Both the position numbers and the translations under genes were made by a program. Shown here piece by piece: positions 43,663-53,548 of a stretch of DNA of 64,000 bases (position 1 is its first letter; every line of letters starts with the position of its first letter). Source of the stretch: Paenibacillus_AQ nitricinens (GTDB taxonomy: Bacteria; Bacillota; Bacilli; Paenibacillales; Paenibacillaceae); NCBI RefSeq assembly GCF_052056485.1, contig NZ_CP183948.1, positions 5,394,001 through 5,458,000 of the forward strand. Reading direction: 5' to 3'. Under the pieces are notes generated by a model, which saw only the letters and a program-made list of their open reading frames with translations, made no database searches and was not told where the DNA came from.

Positions 43663-45693
43663 TTACTTGAAGTTAATGGTACGGTAGATAATTACTGCTG
43701 CTTCAGCACGAGTTGCCGTATCGTTCGGGTTGAACTTACCAGCATTTCCGATAACCAAGTTATGATCTGCTGCAAATGCTACGCCATCTCTCAAAGATGC
43801 GCTGATCTTAGCAGCATCGGAGAATTGGCTAATTGCCGTTACATTCGTTGTTGCAGCTGGATGAATAGATTTCACTGCGCGGGAGATCATCGTTGCCATC
43901 TCTGCACGTGTGATAGTTGCATTAGGATCGAACTTGTCCGCACTGCGGCCAGTAATGATTCCTTTTTCTGCTGCAACCGCTACATAAGGTGCATACCAAG
44001 CAGATGAACTTACATCATTAAAGCTTTGTACAGCAGAGTTATTCTCCAGATTAAGCGCACGAATCAGCATTTTAGCGAACTCTGCACGAGTTACATTGCT
44101 CTTCGGTGCGAATTTGCCTTCGCCTACGCCTTCAATCGCACCTTTTGCAGCTACGACTTGAATTTGTTTGCCAGCCCATGCTTGTACACTAGCAATATCC
44201 GTAAAGTTCACTTTATTCTCAAGCACTGCATAGGATGAGAATGTATCACGTGGTTCTACGATGAACTCTCCATCAAGCACTCCACCTTGGAATTGCAGGC
44301 TTCCGTATACAAGCTTCGCTACGGACAGCAATTCTTTATCAAGACCATCAGTATTCTTAAGTGGAAGTTTAATGGTGATTGGTTGTTTGAATGTGCTAGT
44401 CGCTACACCATCCACACTGAGTCCGAACTCGTATACATCCGAAGCCAATTTCAGTTTGGTAACAGAAGTTACAACTTCTGGTTTAGCGGTAGTTACTGTC
44501 AATGCAATAGCTGTGCTGAACTGACTTACAGGAATCGTTACGGTTACACCATTAAAGGTTACTGCGATATTCGCAATGCCGTTCGTCTTAGCTGCTTCAA
44601 CAATAGCTTTGGACAACGGAACTTCAACAGTAGGCGCAGTGATCGTACCAAGATTCAATGTCAGCGTGAGGGCAGTACCTTCTTTACCGGCAGCTTTAGC
44701 TGCAGCAGCAAGATTAGCCAAGGCATTGATTGTATCGGTATCTACCAATTTCACAGTTGCTTTACCATCTACTACTTGTACCAGTTTAGATACATCATAA
44801 GTAGCCGCAGCTGCCAATTTCTGATCCACAGTTAATACAGGTGGAGTCGTTATGGAGCCGGAGCCGGAACCGGAACCCGGAGTAGTAGGATCAGTAGTTG
44901 GTGTAGATGTCTTAAGATACGCGTTGTAGTAAGCTTTCGCCAGAACTAGCGCAGCTGCTTTTTCATTCTTAAGTGTTGATTCAACATTATTCTTGGTTGC
45001 TGAAATCATATCTTTAGTAATCTTAAGTTCTGCTAGAGACGCTCTCAAGGAATAGTTGGCAGAACCAATGGTGCTATCGAGAACAATACCCTTCACTTTA
45101 TTCGCGAGTTCACTGTTCGGATGAGCAATAAGATCAATCAGATCAGTTTCTGATTTTCCTTTTAGCAAGTTAATTAGCTTCTGTTCAACGCCGTTTGAAC
45201 CAAAGATGAAGCTGTAAACTTCTTCAACCGAAAGATCTGTAACACCAGCTTGTTTACCGATTTCCTTCAGTAGCGCTTGATAAGCCTCATAATTAGGGGA
45301 CTTCAGAATATCTGTAACTGCGGATAAATCCGGAGTATAGATAGACGATACTACTTCTAAATAGAAATCAAACAATGTAGATTTTTGTCCATCGCTGAGT
45401 TCAAGTTGAGCCAAAACAGGCGCGAAATCTTTTTCCAGTTGCTCACGTGAAAGACCTTGAAGCTCAGTACGGAAATCACGAAGCGTCTGCTTATCAGCAT
45501 CAGTAAGCGTGCTATAAAGCTTCGTTGCGCGCTCCTTCAAGCTTGCAAAATCCACGCTAGTTGCAGCGTATGCTGTTCCAACGATCCCAAACTGAGCTGC
45601 CAATCCTTTGCTGCTAAGCGGAAGTCCTGCTACTGCAACCGCTGCCATGCTAACTGCTAATGTCGATACTACTAGTTTCTTTTTCAAAGTCAC
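43663..45693 (-). CDS. SLH-domain surface protein
   Basis: A 676-residue exported wall protein. The signal peptide is residues 1 to about 33 (KKKLVVSTLAVSMAAVAVAGLP in part). A helical region spans about 45-265 and a Gly/Ser linker (PGSGSGSGS) lies near 275. A beta-rich region follows with paired segments such as TLTLNLGTITAPTVEVPLSKAI. Three SLH domains at the C-terminus (about 495-676) each have the family core: VTRAEFAKML, ITRAEMATMI and ATRAEAAVII. SLH domains bind pyruvylated secondary wall polysaccharide. The start is a GTG with AGAGGTGG upstream. Location between phosphatase and kinase genes suggests it anchors at the polymer made here. Confidence 0.9.
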   Translation of the reverse strand: MTLKKKLVVSTLAVSMAAVAVAGLPLSSKGLAAQFGIVGTAYAATSVDFASLKERATKLYSTLTDADKQTLRDFRTELQGLSREQLEKDFAPVLAQLELSDGQKSTLFDFYLEVVSSIYTPDLSAVTDILKSPNYEAYQALLKEIGKQAGVTDLSVEEVYSFIFGSNGVEQKLINLLKGKSETDLIDLIAHPNSELANKVKGIVLDSTIGSANYSLRASLAELKITKDMISATKNNVESTLKNEKAAALVLAKAYYNAYLKTSTPTTDPTTPGSGSGSGSITTPPVLTVDQKLAAAATYDVSKLVQVVDGKATVKLVDTDTINALANLAAAAKAAGKEGTALTLTLNLGTITAPTVEVPLSKAIVEAAKTNGIANIAVTFNGVTVTIPVSQFSTAIALTVTTAKPEVVTSVTKLKLASDVYEFGLSVDGVATSTFKQPITIKLPLKNTDGLDKELLSVAKLVYGSLQFQGGVLDGEFIVEPRDTFSSYAVLENKVNFTDIASVQAWAGKQIQVVAAKGAIEGVGEGKFAPKSNVTRAEFAKMLIRALNLENNSAVQSFNDVSSSAWYAPYVAVAAEKGIITGRSADKFDPNATITRAEMATMISRAVKSIHPAATTNVTAISQFSDAAKISASLRDGVAFAADHNLVIGNAGKFNPNDTATRAEAAVIIYRTINFK

Positions 45694-45829
45694 TAAATAT
45701 CCACCTCTTTATATGTATTTAAATTCTCGTGTTACTATAGTCCTAGACTATTTCACCTTATGTCTACACTATTACGTATATCAACGATTCACCCAATAAA
45801 ACCCATTCTACCACTATTAGGTAGATTAG

Positions 45830-46612
45830 TCAGCCCTTTCGGGAAAAAATCCCAAACAATTTGTGTCGATTCCTCCTTTTTTGTACGTGATTACCATGAT
45901 TAACCTCACCATTTGCCACAATTTGCTGAGAGTTCTCGCGCATATAGTCGCGCATCTCAGGACCTAATTCTTTCTCTAAAACCACATAAGCAGCATTTAA
46001 TCCAAAAGGACGATGAACACTGTCATGTGCATCAGAGGCCAACACATGTACTGCATTTCTACGACATAACTCCAGGGATAGCTTCTGAAGTTTACTCCCG
46101 AAGACGCCTGCAAGACTTTGTGCGGTTACCTGACCGAGTGATCCCAGTTCTATCAATCTTTCTAACTTAGAAGGATCGACAGCTACTTCAGCATTACGCT
46201 CCGGATGGGCGATGACCGGAACGAACCCTTGAATGATCAATTCGTGACAGATTTCTTCCATGTTGCGTGGGACTCGTGAAGAAGGCATTTCTAGCAAAAT
46301 ATACCGCGAGTCTGCAAGACTTAGCAGTTGCCCCCGCTCCAGATCATCCAGTAAATCTCCGTACACTCTGATTTCCTGACCCGGAAGAACAAGCAGTGGA
46401 TTGCCATGCTGACGAAGTTTCTCATTCATCAGATCCACCGCTTCTCTTATACTAGCGGAGTTATTCATATATTGACCGTTGGCGTGATGTGGTGTGGCAA
46501 TGACGGATGTAATTCCGTCCCTATAGGCGTCTTGCGCCATGGCGAGAGCGGATTCCCAATCAGTAGCTCCGTCATCCATAAAGGGTAAGATGTGGCAATG
46601 GATATCTTTCAT
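45830..46612 (-). CDS. CpsB/YwqE-type protein-tyrosine phosphatase (PHP fold)
   Basis: Metal-dependent phosphatase that removes phosphate from the tyrosine kinase of the locus. The 260 residues show PHP motifs in order: DIHCHILPFMDDGA at the N-terminus, VIATPHHANGQY near residue 40, PVIAHPERNAEV near 135, and VLASDAHDSVHRP near 190. The histidines and aspartates bind the three-metal centre. The basic tail (KRRNRHKLFG) is exposed. It is separated from the kinase by the SLH gene, an unusual arrangement since cpsB, cpsC and cpsD are usually adjacent. Confidence 0.92.
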   Translation of the reverse strand: MKDIHCHILPFMDDGATDWESALAMAQDAYRDGITSVIATPHHANGQYMNNSASIREAVDLMNEKLRQHGNPLLVLPGQEIRVYGDLLDDLERGQLLSLADSRYILLEMPSSRVPRNMEEICHELIIQGFVPVIAHPERNAEVAVDPSKLERLIELGSLGQVTAQSLAGVFGSKLQKLSLELCRRNAVHVLASDAHDSVHRPFGLNAAYVVLEKELGPEMRDYMRENSQQIVANGEVNHGNHVQKRRNRHKLFGIFSRKG

Positions 46613-46657
46613 ATGTTATCTATCGGTCCCTTCCCATAGAAAATTTAGTTTTACCCA

Positions 46658-46692
46658 CAAAAAAATACAACCATTCCCAAATGGAATGGTTG
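46658..46692 (-). terminator. Terminator after ysxC
   Basis: Stem CAACCATTCC / GGAATGGTTG with a short loop, then TATTTTTTT on the minus strand, 25 bases past the ysxC stop. It separates the lon-ysxC unit from the polysaccharide locus. Confidence 0.9.
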
Positions 46693-46716
46693 CTTGATTG
46701 TAAATGAGTTCTTGTC

Positions 46717-47373
46717 TTAGGCTTCAGTAGGTTCCTCTTGCTGAGGTTCATTTCCATCTATTTCAGCATCCTCAGAATCTGGAGAGGAGAGAACATACCC
46801 GTCGATCAATCCCCAAAGTTCTTCTTTACCAAGGCCAATCTCTGAAGAGAATGGAATGAAATTATCCCCTGGCAGCACGCCAAGCTCCTGCTTCATGATC
46901 TTGATATGCTTTTGCCAGCGAGTCTTCGGAATCTTATCCGCCTTAGTCGCTACTACACACATAGGAAGATCATAATGCTTCAACCAGTCGAACATCATCT
47001 TATCATTGCTGGTCGGTGGATGACGCAGATCCACGATGAGCAGAACAAGCTTCAACGTATCACGCTCAGATAGATATTTTTCCACCATCTTGCCCCATGT
47101 CGCACGTTGTGTCTTCGACACTTTTGCATATCCGTAACCTGGAAAGTCAACAAAATACATGCTGCCTTCATTGATACGGTAATAGTTCATATGCTGGGTC
47201 TTACCTGGGGTGGAGCTTGTCCGAGCCAGATTCTTGCGGTTAATCATTCGGTTAATGAGGGATGACTTCCCTACATTGGAGCGCCCTGCCAGAGCAATCT
47301 CTGGCAAAGCATCATCAGGGTATTGATCAGGGCCAACGGCACTGATTATAAATTCGGCAATATTAACTTTCAT
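46717..47373 (-). CDS. ysxC: Ribosome-biogenesis GTPase YsxC/YihA
   Basis: Essential GTPase for 50S subunit assembly. The 218 residues have the G1 loop ALAGRSNVGKSSLINRM near residue 27, the TSSTPGKTQ switch I, the G3 DFPGYGYA and the G4 VVATKADK. The C-terminal tail is acidic and Glu/Pro-rich. AGGAAG precedes the ATG, 13 bases after the lon stop, the usual Bacillales lonA-ysxC pair. Confidence 0.96.
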   Translation of the reverse strand: MKVNIAEFIISAVGPDQYPDDALPEIALAGRSNVGKSSLINRMINRKNLARTSSTPGKTQHMNYYRINEGSMYFVDFPGYGYAKVSKTQRATWGKMVEKYLSERDTLKLVLLIVDLRHPPTSNDKMMFDWLKHYDLPMCVVATKADKIPKTRWQKHIKIMKQELGVLPGDNFIPFSSEIGLGKEELWGLIDGYVLSSPDSEDAEIDGNEPQQEEPTEA

Positions 47374-47385
47374 AGGACTTCCTTT

Positions 47386-49749
47386 CTAATGCACACTACT
47401 CGGTGGCTCACTGCTAATTTCATTATGATGCTCAACTAACGCATGATGCAAGACCTGATCCATGTTAGATACTGGTATGAACTCCACATCATTACGCACG
47501 CTCTCTGGAATTTCTTTCAGATCACGTTCATTGTCTTTGGGAAGAAGGATCTTTTTATATCCGGCACGGTGTGCAGCTAAAGACTTCTCTTTCAGTCCAC
47601 CGATCGGCAATACACGTCCACGCAGGGTGATCTCACCAGTCATGGCCACATCCTTCGATACATAACGCTTCGTAAGTGCGGAGATTAGAGCGGTAGCTAT
47701 CGTAATCCCTGCAGACGGGCCATCCTTCGGAATTGCACCTTCAGGAATGTGGATATGAATATCAATCTTCTCATAAAAATCAGGCTGGAGCCCCAGCTCC
47801 TCCGCCTTCGAACGTGTATAACTGAAAGCGGCCTGCGCTGACTCCTTCATTACATCGCCCAGTTGTCCAGTAAGTGTCAGCTTGCCCGTTCCCTGCACAA
47901 CAGTCACTTCGATCAGCAGCGTATCGCCACCAACCTCAGTCCAGGCCAGTCCAGTTACTGTGCCAATCTGATCTTCAAGCTCTGCCATACCGTAACGGTA
48001 TTTCGATGCCCCCAGGTAATCCTTGATGTCATCCGGCAGAATGACTACACTTTCTTTTTCCTTGGACACAATCTGTTTCGCGGCTTTGCGGCATAACGCT
48101 GCAATCTGCTGCTCCAAATTACGCACACCGGATTCACGAGTATATTCGCGCACGATACGTAGTAAACTGTCGTCTTCGATGATCAGCTGATCTTCTGCAA
48201 GACCATGATTCTTCTTCTGCTTCGGCAAAAGATAACGGCTACCGATCTGCAATTTCTCCAGTTCCGTATAACCCGGTATAAAAAGCATTTCCATCCGATC
48301 AAGTAGCGGACGCGGAATGTTATGCACTACATTCGCTGTAGTAACAAACATAACGTTCGATAAATCAAACGGCAATTCTACGAAATGGTCACTGAACGTA
48401 TTGTTCTGTTCCGGGTCCAGTACCTCAAGCAATGCGGAGGATGGGTCACCACGGAAATCTGCAGCCATTTTATCAATCTCATCTAGCAGGATAACCGGAT
48501 TAATCGTTCCCGCCGTCTTCATCCCTTGAATGATTCGGCCTGGCATCGCCCCCACATAAGTCCGGCGATGACCACGAATCTCCGCTTCATCACGCACACC
48601 GCCAAGCGAAATGCGAACGAACTTACGATTGAGTGAACGGGCGATGGAACGAGCGAGTGAGGTTTTACCCACACCTGGAGGCCCTACAAGACATAGGATC
48701 GGACCTTTTAGCTTCTTCACCAACTGCTGAACAGCTAAATACTCCAATACCCGCTCCTTTGGTTTCTCCAAACCGTAGTGGTCCTCATCGAGTACTTGCT
48801 CTGCCTTCTTAATGTCGAGGTCATCTTCTGTCTGTTCATTCCAAGGAAGACCCAGCAGCCAATCCACATAGTTGCGAATGACGCCACCTTCCGCTGAGCT
48901 CACTGGCATTTTTTCCAGACGATCGATTTCCTTCTCCATCTTCTCTTTCACGCGTTCCGGCAAATTCTTCTCTTCCATTAAATTCCGCAGCTCTTCCGCT
49001 TCTCCCACCCGGCCTTCCTTCTCGCCGAGTTCTTTCTGGATCGCTTTCATTTGCTCGCGCAAATAATATTCCTTCTGCGTCTTCTCCATCTGCTTCTTCA
49101 CACGCTGATTGATCTTGCGTTCAAGCTCCAGCACTTCACGCTCATTATTAAGAATATCAAGAAGCTTCTCTAGCCGTTTACTGACATCAATCGTCTCTAG
49201 AATTTCTTGCTTATCCTTAATTTTTAGCGATAAATGACTCGTAATAACATCCGCAAGACGACCGGGCTCCTCAATATCGGATACAGCAGCCAGTGTCTCT
49301 GGTGTCACTTTTTTGGATAACGTTATATAGTGTTCGAACTGATTAAGTACTGTACGCATCAGCGCGTCACACTCTTGATCGCCATCTTCCTCTTCTGGTA
49401 GCTCGCGCGCCATAACTTCATAATACTCATCATTATCGATATAATTAATAATTTCGGCTCGTTCTACACCCTCAACCAGTACACGAATCGTACCGTTTGG
49501 CAGCTTCAGCATTTGCCGCACATTCGCGACAGTACCGACCCGAAAAATATCGTCCTGACCAGGCTCTTCAATATTCACTTCCGACTGTGAACACAGAAGA
49601 ATTAAATTATCTTCAACCATAGCTTTTTCTAGTGCCCGAACTGACTTCTCACGGCCCACATCCAAGTGAAGAACCATGCTTGGGTACACAAGAAGACCTC
49701 TTAGCGGTAATAAAGGAAAACGACGACCTTTTGTTTTATTTGTCATCAT
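47386..49749 (-). CDS. lon: ATP-dependent protease LonA
   Basis: Cytosolic AAA+ serine protease of about 787 residues that degrades misfolded and regulatory proteins. The N-terminal LON substrate domain begins FPLLPLRGLLVYPSMVLHL. A coiled-coil region follows, then Walker A CLVGPPGVGKTSLARSIA near residue 355, Walker B VILLDEIDK, and the protease dyad: serine in PKDGPSAGITIATAL and lysine in IGGLKEKSLAAHR. I prefer a start at 49747-49749, eight bases after GGGAGGTG, over one nine codons earlier. Upstream I saw no clear CtsR or CIRCE operator. lonB lies 290 bases upstream. Confidence 0.96.
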   Translation of the reverse strand: MMTNKTKGRRFPLLPLRGLLVYPSMVLHLDVGREKSVRALEKAMVEDNLILLCSQSEVNIEEPGQDDIFRVGTVANVRQMLKLPNGTIRVLVEGVERAEIINYIDNDEYYEVMARELPEEEDGDQECDALMRTVLNQFEHYITLSKKVTPETLAAVSDIEEPGRLADVITSHLSLKIKDKQEILETIDVSKRLEKLLDILNNEREVLELERKINQRVKKQMEKTQKEYYLREQMKAIQKELGEKEGRVGEAEELRNLMEEKNLPERVKEKMEKEIDRLEKMPVSSAEGGVIRNYVDWLLGLPWNEQTEDDLDIKKAEQVLDEDHYGLEKPKERVLEYLAVQQLVKKLKGPILCLVGPPGVGKTSLARSIARSLNRKFVRISLGGVRDEAEIRGHRRTYVGAMPGRIIQGMKTAGTINPVILLDEIDKMAADFRGDPSSALLEVLDPEQNNTFSDHFVELPFDLSNVMFVTTANVVHNIPRPLLDRMEMLFIPGYTELEKLQIGSRYLLPKQKKNHGLAEDQLIIEDDSLLRIVREYTRESGVRNLEQQIAALCRKAAKQIVSKEKESVVILPDDIKDYLGASKYRYGMAELEDQIGTVTGLAWTEVGGDTLLIEVTVVQGTGKLTLTGQLGDVMKESAQAAFSYTRSKAEELGLQPDFYEKIDIHIHIPEGAIPKDGPSAGITIATALISALTKRYVSKDVAMTGEITLRGRVLPIGGLKEKSLAAHRAGYKKILLPKDNERDLKEIPESVRNDVEFIPVSNMDQVLHHALVEHHNEISSEPPSSVH

Positions 49750-49927
49750 CGCTTTCGCACCTCCCATGGCTCTCAATTAATCTCATATGAATTCATTCTA
49801 ACAAAAGCAGCCCCAAAACACCAACAAAGTACTTGCAATTTAAGAATAAACAACCTTATTATCCTTAAAAAACAGCAACGTTTCTCAAAGAAATGTAAGG
49901 ATTATGGAAAGTGTGAATTTATACTTT

Positions 49928-49964
49928 AAAAAAGGAAGCAGCAGACACGCCTGCGGCTCCCTTT
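49928..49964 (-). terminator. Terminator after lonB
   Basis: Stem AAAGGGAGCCGCAG / CTGCTGCTTCCTTT followed by TTT on the minus strand, about 80 bases past the lonB stop. Confidence 0.75.
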
Positions 49965-50042
49965 ATATTCCAGCGGCAAGTCTCGATTTACTTATCGAAA
50001 CTATAACACACCCTAGCTTACATTCCAGGTAATATTTAAAGC

Positions 50043-51752
50043 TTAACCCTTTGCAGACTCTCCAGCGGCATCGGCCTTCAGAAGCGAAGGTGCTGCAGAG
50101 AATAGCTCACCAGCTACTGCAGGAAGCCTTACATCTGCTGTATCAGCACCAAACAGATGACGGAAGACCTCATCCACCGTTTCCATAGGAATGACGCGTA
50201 GTGGGGCGAGGTCAGCGAATAGGGACTGCCAGTTTTCTTTTGGAATAAGCACCGTAGTAGCTCCCGCCTGAAAAGCAGCCTCCACCTTCGCAATTACACC
50301 ACCAACAGGCTTCACACGGCCATGTATACCTATCTCACCAGTGATCGCTACGGTATTATCCACGGGAAGACCACGAATGGCGGAGACAATAGCCACTGCC
50401 ATCGCAACCCCTGCTGAAGGTCCGTCAATGGGGGTTCCACCTGGAAAGTTCACATGCAGATCATAACGGTCCGGCTCCAGATTCATGGTGCGCAGTACGG
50501 TCAATACGTTCTCCACGGAGCCTTTAGCCATGCTCTTTCTCCGAATTGTACGAGAACCTCCGCCAATCTCTTCCTCATCTACCACTCCGGTTACGTTCAG
50601 TCTACCTTGACCGTTCTGCGCAGGTGCTGCGGATACTTCGATCTCGAGCAAGGTGCCCATTCCCGGTCCATACACTGCAAGTCCGTTAACCAATCCGATC
50701 TGAGGCGCGGAAGGAATTTTGCGCTCTGTTCGAAGTGGCAGCTGGCTACTGCCTGCTACCCATTCTACATCAGCAGCATTAAGCGTATCTCTCTGCTCCG
50801 TTAGCGCTAATCCAGCTGCGAGCTGAATCATATTGACTGCCTCCCGGCCATTTGTTGCATATTGCTGCACAACAGTGACTGCATCCGGGCTTGGTTTCAG
50901 TCCGATCTTCTGTATCGCGTCACGCGCGATGACCGCAATCTCATCCGGCAATAGCGGACGGAAATAAATCTCCATGCAGCGTGAACGCAGTGCTGGAGAG
51001 ATCTCATCCGGGGAACGCGTAGTCGCGCCAACTAAACGGAAATCAGCAGGTAATCCATTTTGAAAAATATCATGAATATAAGCCGGAGTATTATTGTCCT
51101 CCGAATTATAATACGCGCTCTCTAGCAGCACCTTCCGGTCCTCCAGCACCTTTAGCAGCTTGTTCATCTGAATGGGGTGAAGCTCACCGATCTCATCCAA
51201 AAAAAGAATCCCGCCATGTGCTTTTGTCACCGCGCCCGGCTTCGGTTGCGGCACGCCTGCCACACCCATAGCTCCGGCACCCTGATAGATAGGATCATGC
51301 ACCGATCCGATTAACGGGTCAGCAATACCTCGCTCATCAAAACGAGCGGTTGTCGCATCGATTTCAGTGAATTTGGCATCGTTTTTAAAAGGGGATAGCG
51401 GATTGCGCTTTGCCTCTTCCATGACCACCCGTGCCGCTGCAGTCTTGCCGACTCCCGGCGGACCATAAATAATCACATGCTGCGGATTAGCACTGCATAA
51501 TGCGGCCTTCAGGGCGCGCAGCCCGTCTTTTTGCCCGACAATATCTCCAATAGAAGCCGGCCTAGTTTTCTCCGACAAGGGTTTGGTTAATGAAATCATA
51601 CGCATTTTCCGTAGTTTATCCAGTTCCTTACGCGACTCTCGGTCTACCGCCGTCTTGTTTGTCTTCTGACCCCGCAGCAGATTCCAAAAGTATACGCCGA
51701 TAACCAGCGCGAAAAAGAGCTGCACGATCATCACAACTATACTTAATTCCAT
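50043..51752 (-). CDS. lonB: Sporulation-associated protease LonB
   Basis: A 569-residue membrane-anchored Lon-like protease. A membrane helix lies at about residues 5-24, there is no LON substrate domain, and Walker A VIIYGPPGVGKTAAARVV is near residue 97. GGILFLDEIGELHPIQMNKLLKVLEDRK follows in two parts. The Ser-Lys dyad is in PIDGPSAGVAMAVA and VGGVIAKVEAA. In B. subtilis the equivalent gene is expressed in the forespore under sigma F next to lonA, which matches this position. AGGAGG precedes the ATG. Its own terminator follows. Confidence 0.94.
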   Translation of the reverse strand: MELSIVVMIVQLFFALVIGVYFWNLLRGQKTNKTAVDRESRKELDKLRKMRMISLTKPLSEKTRPASIGDIVGQKDGLRALKAALCSANPQHVIIYGPPGVGKTAAARVVMEEAKRNPLSPFKNDAKFTEIDATTARFDERGIADPLIGSVHDPIYQGAGAMGVAGVPQPKPGAVTKAHGGILFLDEIGELHPIQMNKLLKVLEDRKVLLESAYYNSEDNNTPAYIHDIFQNGLPADFRLVGATTRSPDEISPALRSRCMEIYFRPLLPDEIAVIARDAIQKIGLKPSPDAVTVVQQYATNGREAVNMIQLAAGLALTEQRDTLNAADVEWVAGSSQLPLRTERKIPSAPQIGLVNGLAVYGPGMGTLLEIEVSAAPAQNGQGRLNVTGVVDEEEIGGGSRTIRRKSMAKGSVENVLTVLRTMNLEPDRYDLHVNFPGGTPIDGPSAGVAMAVAIVSAIRGLPVDNTVAITGEIGIHGRVKPVGGVIAKVEAAFQAGATTVLIPKENWQSLFADLAPLRVIPMETVDEVFRHLFGADTADVRLPAVAGELFSAAPSLLKADAAGESAKG

Positions 51753-51919
51753 AGGTCATCCTCCTGTTTCGTTCAGTCTACCTTTCCACCTTTGGCTACT
51801 ATTAGGTAGTATAGCCGTTTCGGTAATTAGTAAACGCACAAATGAGGATTTGTTGAATTGTTGGTGTAGGACAGTCGATGGAGTCCTGAGATTTAGTAAC
51901 AAACTTGTTTGAATGGGGG
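51753..51919. other. Intergenic DNA upstream of lonB
   Basis: About 165 bases between lonB and the first copy of the palindromic repeat. The lonB promoter should be here; I saw no clear sigma-F match. No gene. Confidence 0.4.
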
Positions 51920-52278
51920 GAAGTAACTTGATTAGTCTGGGTTCCTCGGTAATGATAATTATCTTAATAAACTGAACTCACTAAGTACGCAAAGTAACCT
52001 TATTAATTTATTTCGCTAAATATCTACTCATTTGCTCAGTTATGACCCAATTAGTAAGAACTATAGGGAAAACCTCCCTATAGTTTGAAGAAAGTAGTCC
52101 CAATGAAGGGCTTATAGGGAATTTCTCCCCATATTACGTTGATTCAAGTAAAAACAGCTACTTATAGTGAATTTATAAGGAGGTTTTCCATATAAACTCA
52201 CTTTTCGAGCAAAATCGGTCTATTTATAGGGAGATTTTCCCTATAACAGGAATGCGGTCATAGTTACCTTTGAAGTGA
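51920..52278. repeat. Palindrome-rich direct repeat, copy R1 (intact)
   Basis: A 359-bp copy of a repeat found again at 52409-54054. It begins AAGTAACTTGATTAGTCT and ends CCTTTGAAGTG. It carries a series of hairpin-forming units: AACTATAGGGA / TCCCTATAGTT (52059-52085), a decayed unit near 52128, one near 52180 and TTATAGGGAGATTTTCCCTATA near 52215-52245 (given as a description of arms and loop). No open frame crosses it. Confidence 0.85.
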
Positions 52279-52633
52279 GCATCTGTACACCGATTCACCT
52301 TGCAAATCGTATTCACAATGTACACCGAATGCCTACTTTAGCGAATTGGATTGCTACTTGTATCGAATCTAATTAGATACTGTAACTGTAGTATTTGTCT
52401 ATATGGGTAAAGTAACTTGATTAGTCTTGGCCCCTCAGTAACGGAAATTATCTTAATACAATAAACTCACTAAGTACGCAAAGTAACCTTGTTGAAATAT
52501 TTCGGTAAATATCTATTCGTTTGCTCGGTTATGACCCCGAACTATAGGGAAGAACTCCCTATAGTTTGAGAAGGGCGATCCCAATGAGGGGCTCATAGGG
52601 AATTCTGGACCTCTGTCAAGAAAGTAGACATCA

Positions 52634-53548
52634 TTAAACTGCCTTTCTCTTATTAAATTGCGCAGCAAACCGTACCGGCGAAAGATAGCCTAACGAGCTG
52701 TGGATTCGTTTCCGATTGTAAAAAAACTCAAGATAACTATAAATCTCGTCGTATGCTTGTTGTTTCGTTTTAAAGCGTGGGCTACAGTAAATAAGCTCCT
52801 TTTTCAGAATGCTGTGAAAGGATTCTATGCATGCATTGTCGTAGCAATTTCCTTTGCGACTCATGCTACTTTTCATCTTGCATGTTTTAAGTTGCTCTTG
52901 GTAATCCTCAGATGCATATTGACTTCCACGGTCAGAATGGTGCAATAACCCCTTCTTGGGTTTCTTGGCTACATAAGCATCTTGTAGGGCTCCTAGTACT
53001 AAGTCGGTTGTCATGCGGTCCTGAAGGCGCCAGCCTACAATCTCACGCGTACACAGGTCAAGCACACTTGCGAGATAAAGACGTCCCTCTCTGCACGGAA
53101 TGTAGGTAATGTCGGTAACCCAAACCTGGTTAGGCTTTTTTACTTTAAACTGCTGATTCAAAAGATTGGGTGCGATTGGAAAGTTATGGTTAGAATCGGT
53201 CGTTTGGATTTTGAATTTCTTACAAACACAGGAACGCAGACTGAGCTCTTTCATATACAAGCCAACGGTTCTCTCGGTAACCTTGTAGCCCTCATGCCGC
53301 AATTTTTTTGTAATCTTAGGGGCACCATAGCGTCGATAGTTATCGTGATAGTGATACGTAATTCGCCCCATTAACTCACGCTTTCGCAACTCTTGCTTGC
53401 TCGGCATAGAGGTTTTCCACTTATAGTATCCGCTCCGAGAAACTTCCATAACCTTGCACATCTTCTCCAAGATGAACTCGGAGCGATGATCCTCAATAAA
53501 CTGGAATCTTAGTTCCTTGGTTTGCTGAAGATGTGCACTGCTTTTTTT
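52634..53548 (-). CDS. IS3-family transposase OrfB (DDE integrase part)
   Basis: The catalytic part of the IS3 transposase, reached from OrfA by a -1 ribosomal frameshift at the A7G run (53541-53548). An independent ATG lies at 53470 and would give 278 residues. After an HTH_21-like region (MCKVMEVSRSGYYKW, YGAPKITKKLRHEGY) comes the rve core: first Asp in VWVTDITYIP, second in LHHSDRGSQYAS, and the Glu in NACIESFHSILKKE. All three catalytic residues are present. The C-terminal YNRKRIHSSLGYLSPVRF is standard for the family. Confidence 0.92.
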   Translation of the reverse strand, partial: KKSSAHLQQTKELRFQFIEDHRSEFILEKMCKVMEVSRSGYYKWKTSMPSKQELRKRELMGRITYHYHDNYRRYGAPKITKKLRHEGYKVTERTVGLYMKELSLRSCVCKKFKIQTTDSNHNFPIAPNLLNQQFKVKKPNQVWVTDITYIPCREGRLYLASVLDLCTREIVGWRLQDRMTTDLVLGALQDAYVAKKPKKGLLHHSDRGSQYASEDYQEQLKTCKMKSSMSRKGNCYDNACIESFHSILKKELIYCSPRFKTKQQAYDEIYSYLEFFYNRKRIHSSLGYLSPVRFAAQFNKRKAV

